A stretch of 14,025 nucleotides of DNA, taken from Dehalococcoidia bacterium. GTDB lineage: Bacteria > Chloroflexota > Dehalococcoidia > UBA6926. The translations under genes were made by a program, and so were the position numbers. Shown here piece after piece: positions 13,939 through 14,025 of the stretch. Every line of letters begins with the position of its first letter. Position 1 is the stretch's first letter. Below the pieces are notes generated by a model. The model was not told the origin of the DNA. It saw only the letters and a program-made list of their open reading frames with translations, and did no database searches. The stretch spans positions 1 through 14,025 of the forward strand of contig JASLZO010000014.1 in NCBI GenBank assembly GCA_030754805.1, written 5' to 3'.

Positions 13939-14025
13939 ATGACGCTCGTGGTCGGCCTTGCCGGTGCTATCGTCGGCTTAATCGTGGAATTCAGCCAGGT
14001 CCAGTCGCCTGTGTCCGAGTCGCGC
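13939..14025 (+). CDS. Possible start of a small membrane protein (cut by window edge)
   Basis: From ATG 13939 the frame stays open to the right edge (29 codons), beginning MTLVVGLAGAIVGLIVEFSQ, which reads as one transmembrane helix, then a polar stretch. About 75 percent of third codon positions are G or C, as expected for coding DNA here. The same frame is open back to the TAA at 13849 and no strong ribosome site precedes the ATG, so both the start and the reality of the gene are uncertain. The minus strand also has an open frame here, ending at 13905, but it lacks protein-like features. Confidence 0.3.
   Translation, partial: MTLVVGLAGAIVGLIVEFSQVQSPVSESR

Noticed and set aside
1..14025. 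CRISPR array, insertion sequence, prophage or defence system
   Set aside because: No regularly spaced direct repeats, transposase, phage structural or defence-type proteins were seen on either strand.

Overview
This is a GC-rich bacterial chromosomal window, mostly housekeeping genes, with frequent GTG and TTG starts, short overlaps between genes, and no transposase, integrase or CRISPR. The MoxR/DUF58 set, a guaA-purD-purE-purB purine cluster and Dpp/Opp-type ATPases would suit a Chloroflexota-like or other deep-branching environmental bacterium. That placement is only a guess from content and style; no marker gene here settles it.

Layout, left to right. (1) 1-2785, minus strand: a MoxR AAA+ ATPase, then a DUF58 protein, then the N-terminal part of a multi-pass membrane protein cut by the left edge. 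They are tightly packed and look like one operon read leftwards. (2) 2786-2963: a divergent promoter region. (3) 2964-3614, plus strand: a dienelactone-hydrolase-family enzyme, closed by a perfect hairpin (3631-3670) that can terminate both converging transcripts. (4) 3687-5411, minus strand: a threonylcarbamoyl-AMP synthase (Sua5/YrdC) followed by a trans-type polyprenyl diphosphate synthase. (5) 5562-11256, plus strand: guaA, a four-helix membrane protein with a repetitive proline-rich tail, purD, purE and purB. The genes are overlapping or closely spaced and probably form a purine operon, ending at a second perfect hairpin (11482-11511). (6) 11535-13611, minus strand: two overlapping ATPase genes of a dipeptide/oligopeptide ABC importer (DppF/OppF and DppD/OppD types), without permease or binding-protein genes in the window. 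(7) 13655-13736, minus strand: tRNA-Leu(UAG). (8) 13737-14025: a probable tRNA promoter, an unassigned potentially structured stretch, and possibly the start of a plus-strand membrane protein running off the right edge.

How the genes work together: PurD makes glycinamide ribonucleotide, PurE works on the carboxylation step, PurB catalyses two lyase steps (SAICAR and adenylosuccinate) and GuaA makes GMP. The cluster therefore covers early, middle and late purine synthesis. The membrane protein lodged between guaA and purD is the least explained gene.

No clearly new multi-gene system is visible. The points most worth a second look are the repeated [K/R]-[S/T]-[G/N]-x-F-x-P motif in the tail of the membrane protein inside the purine operon, the roughly 57-residue N-terminal extension on GuaA, an 8-codon open frame whose stop overlaps the purB start, and the foldable segment at 13799-13867.
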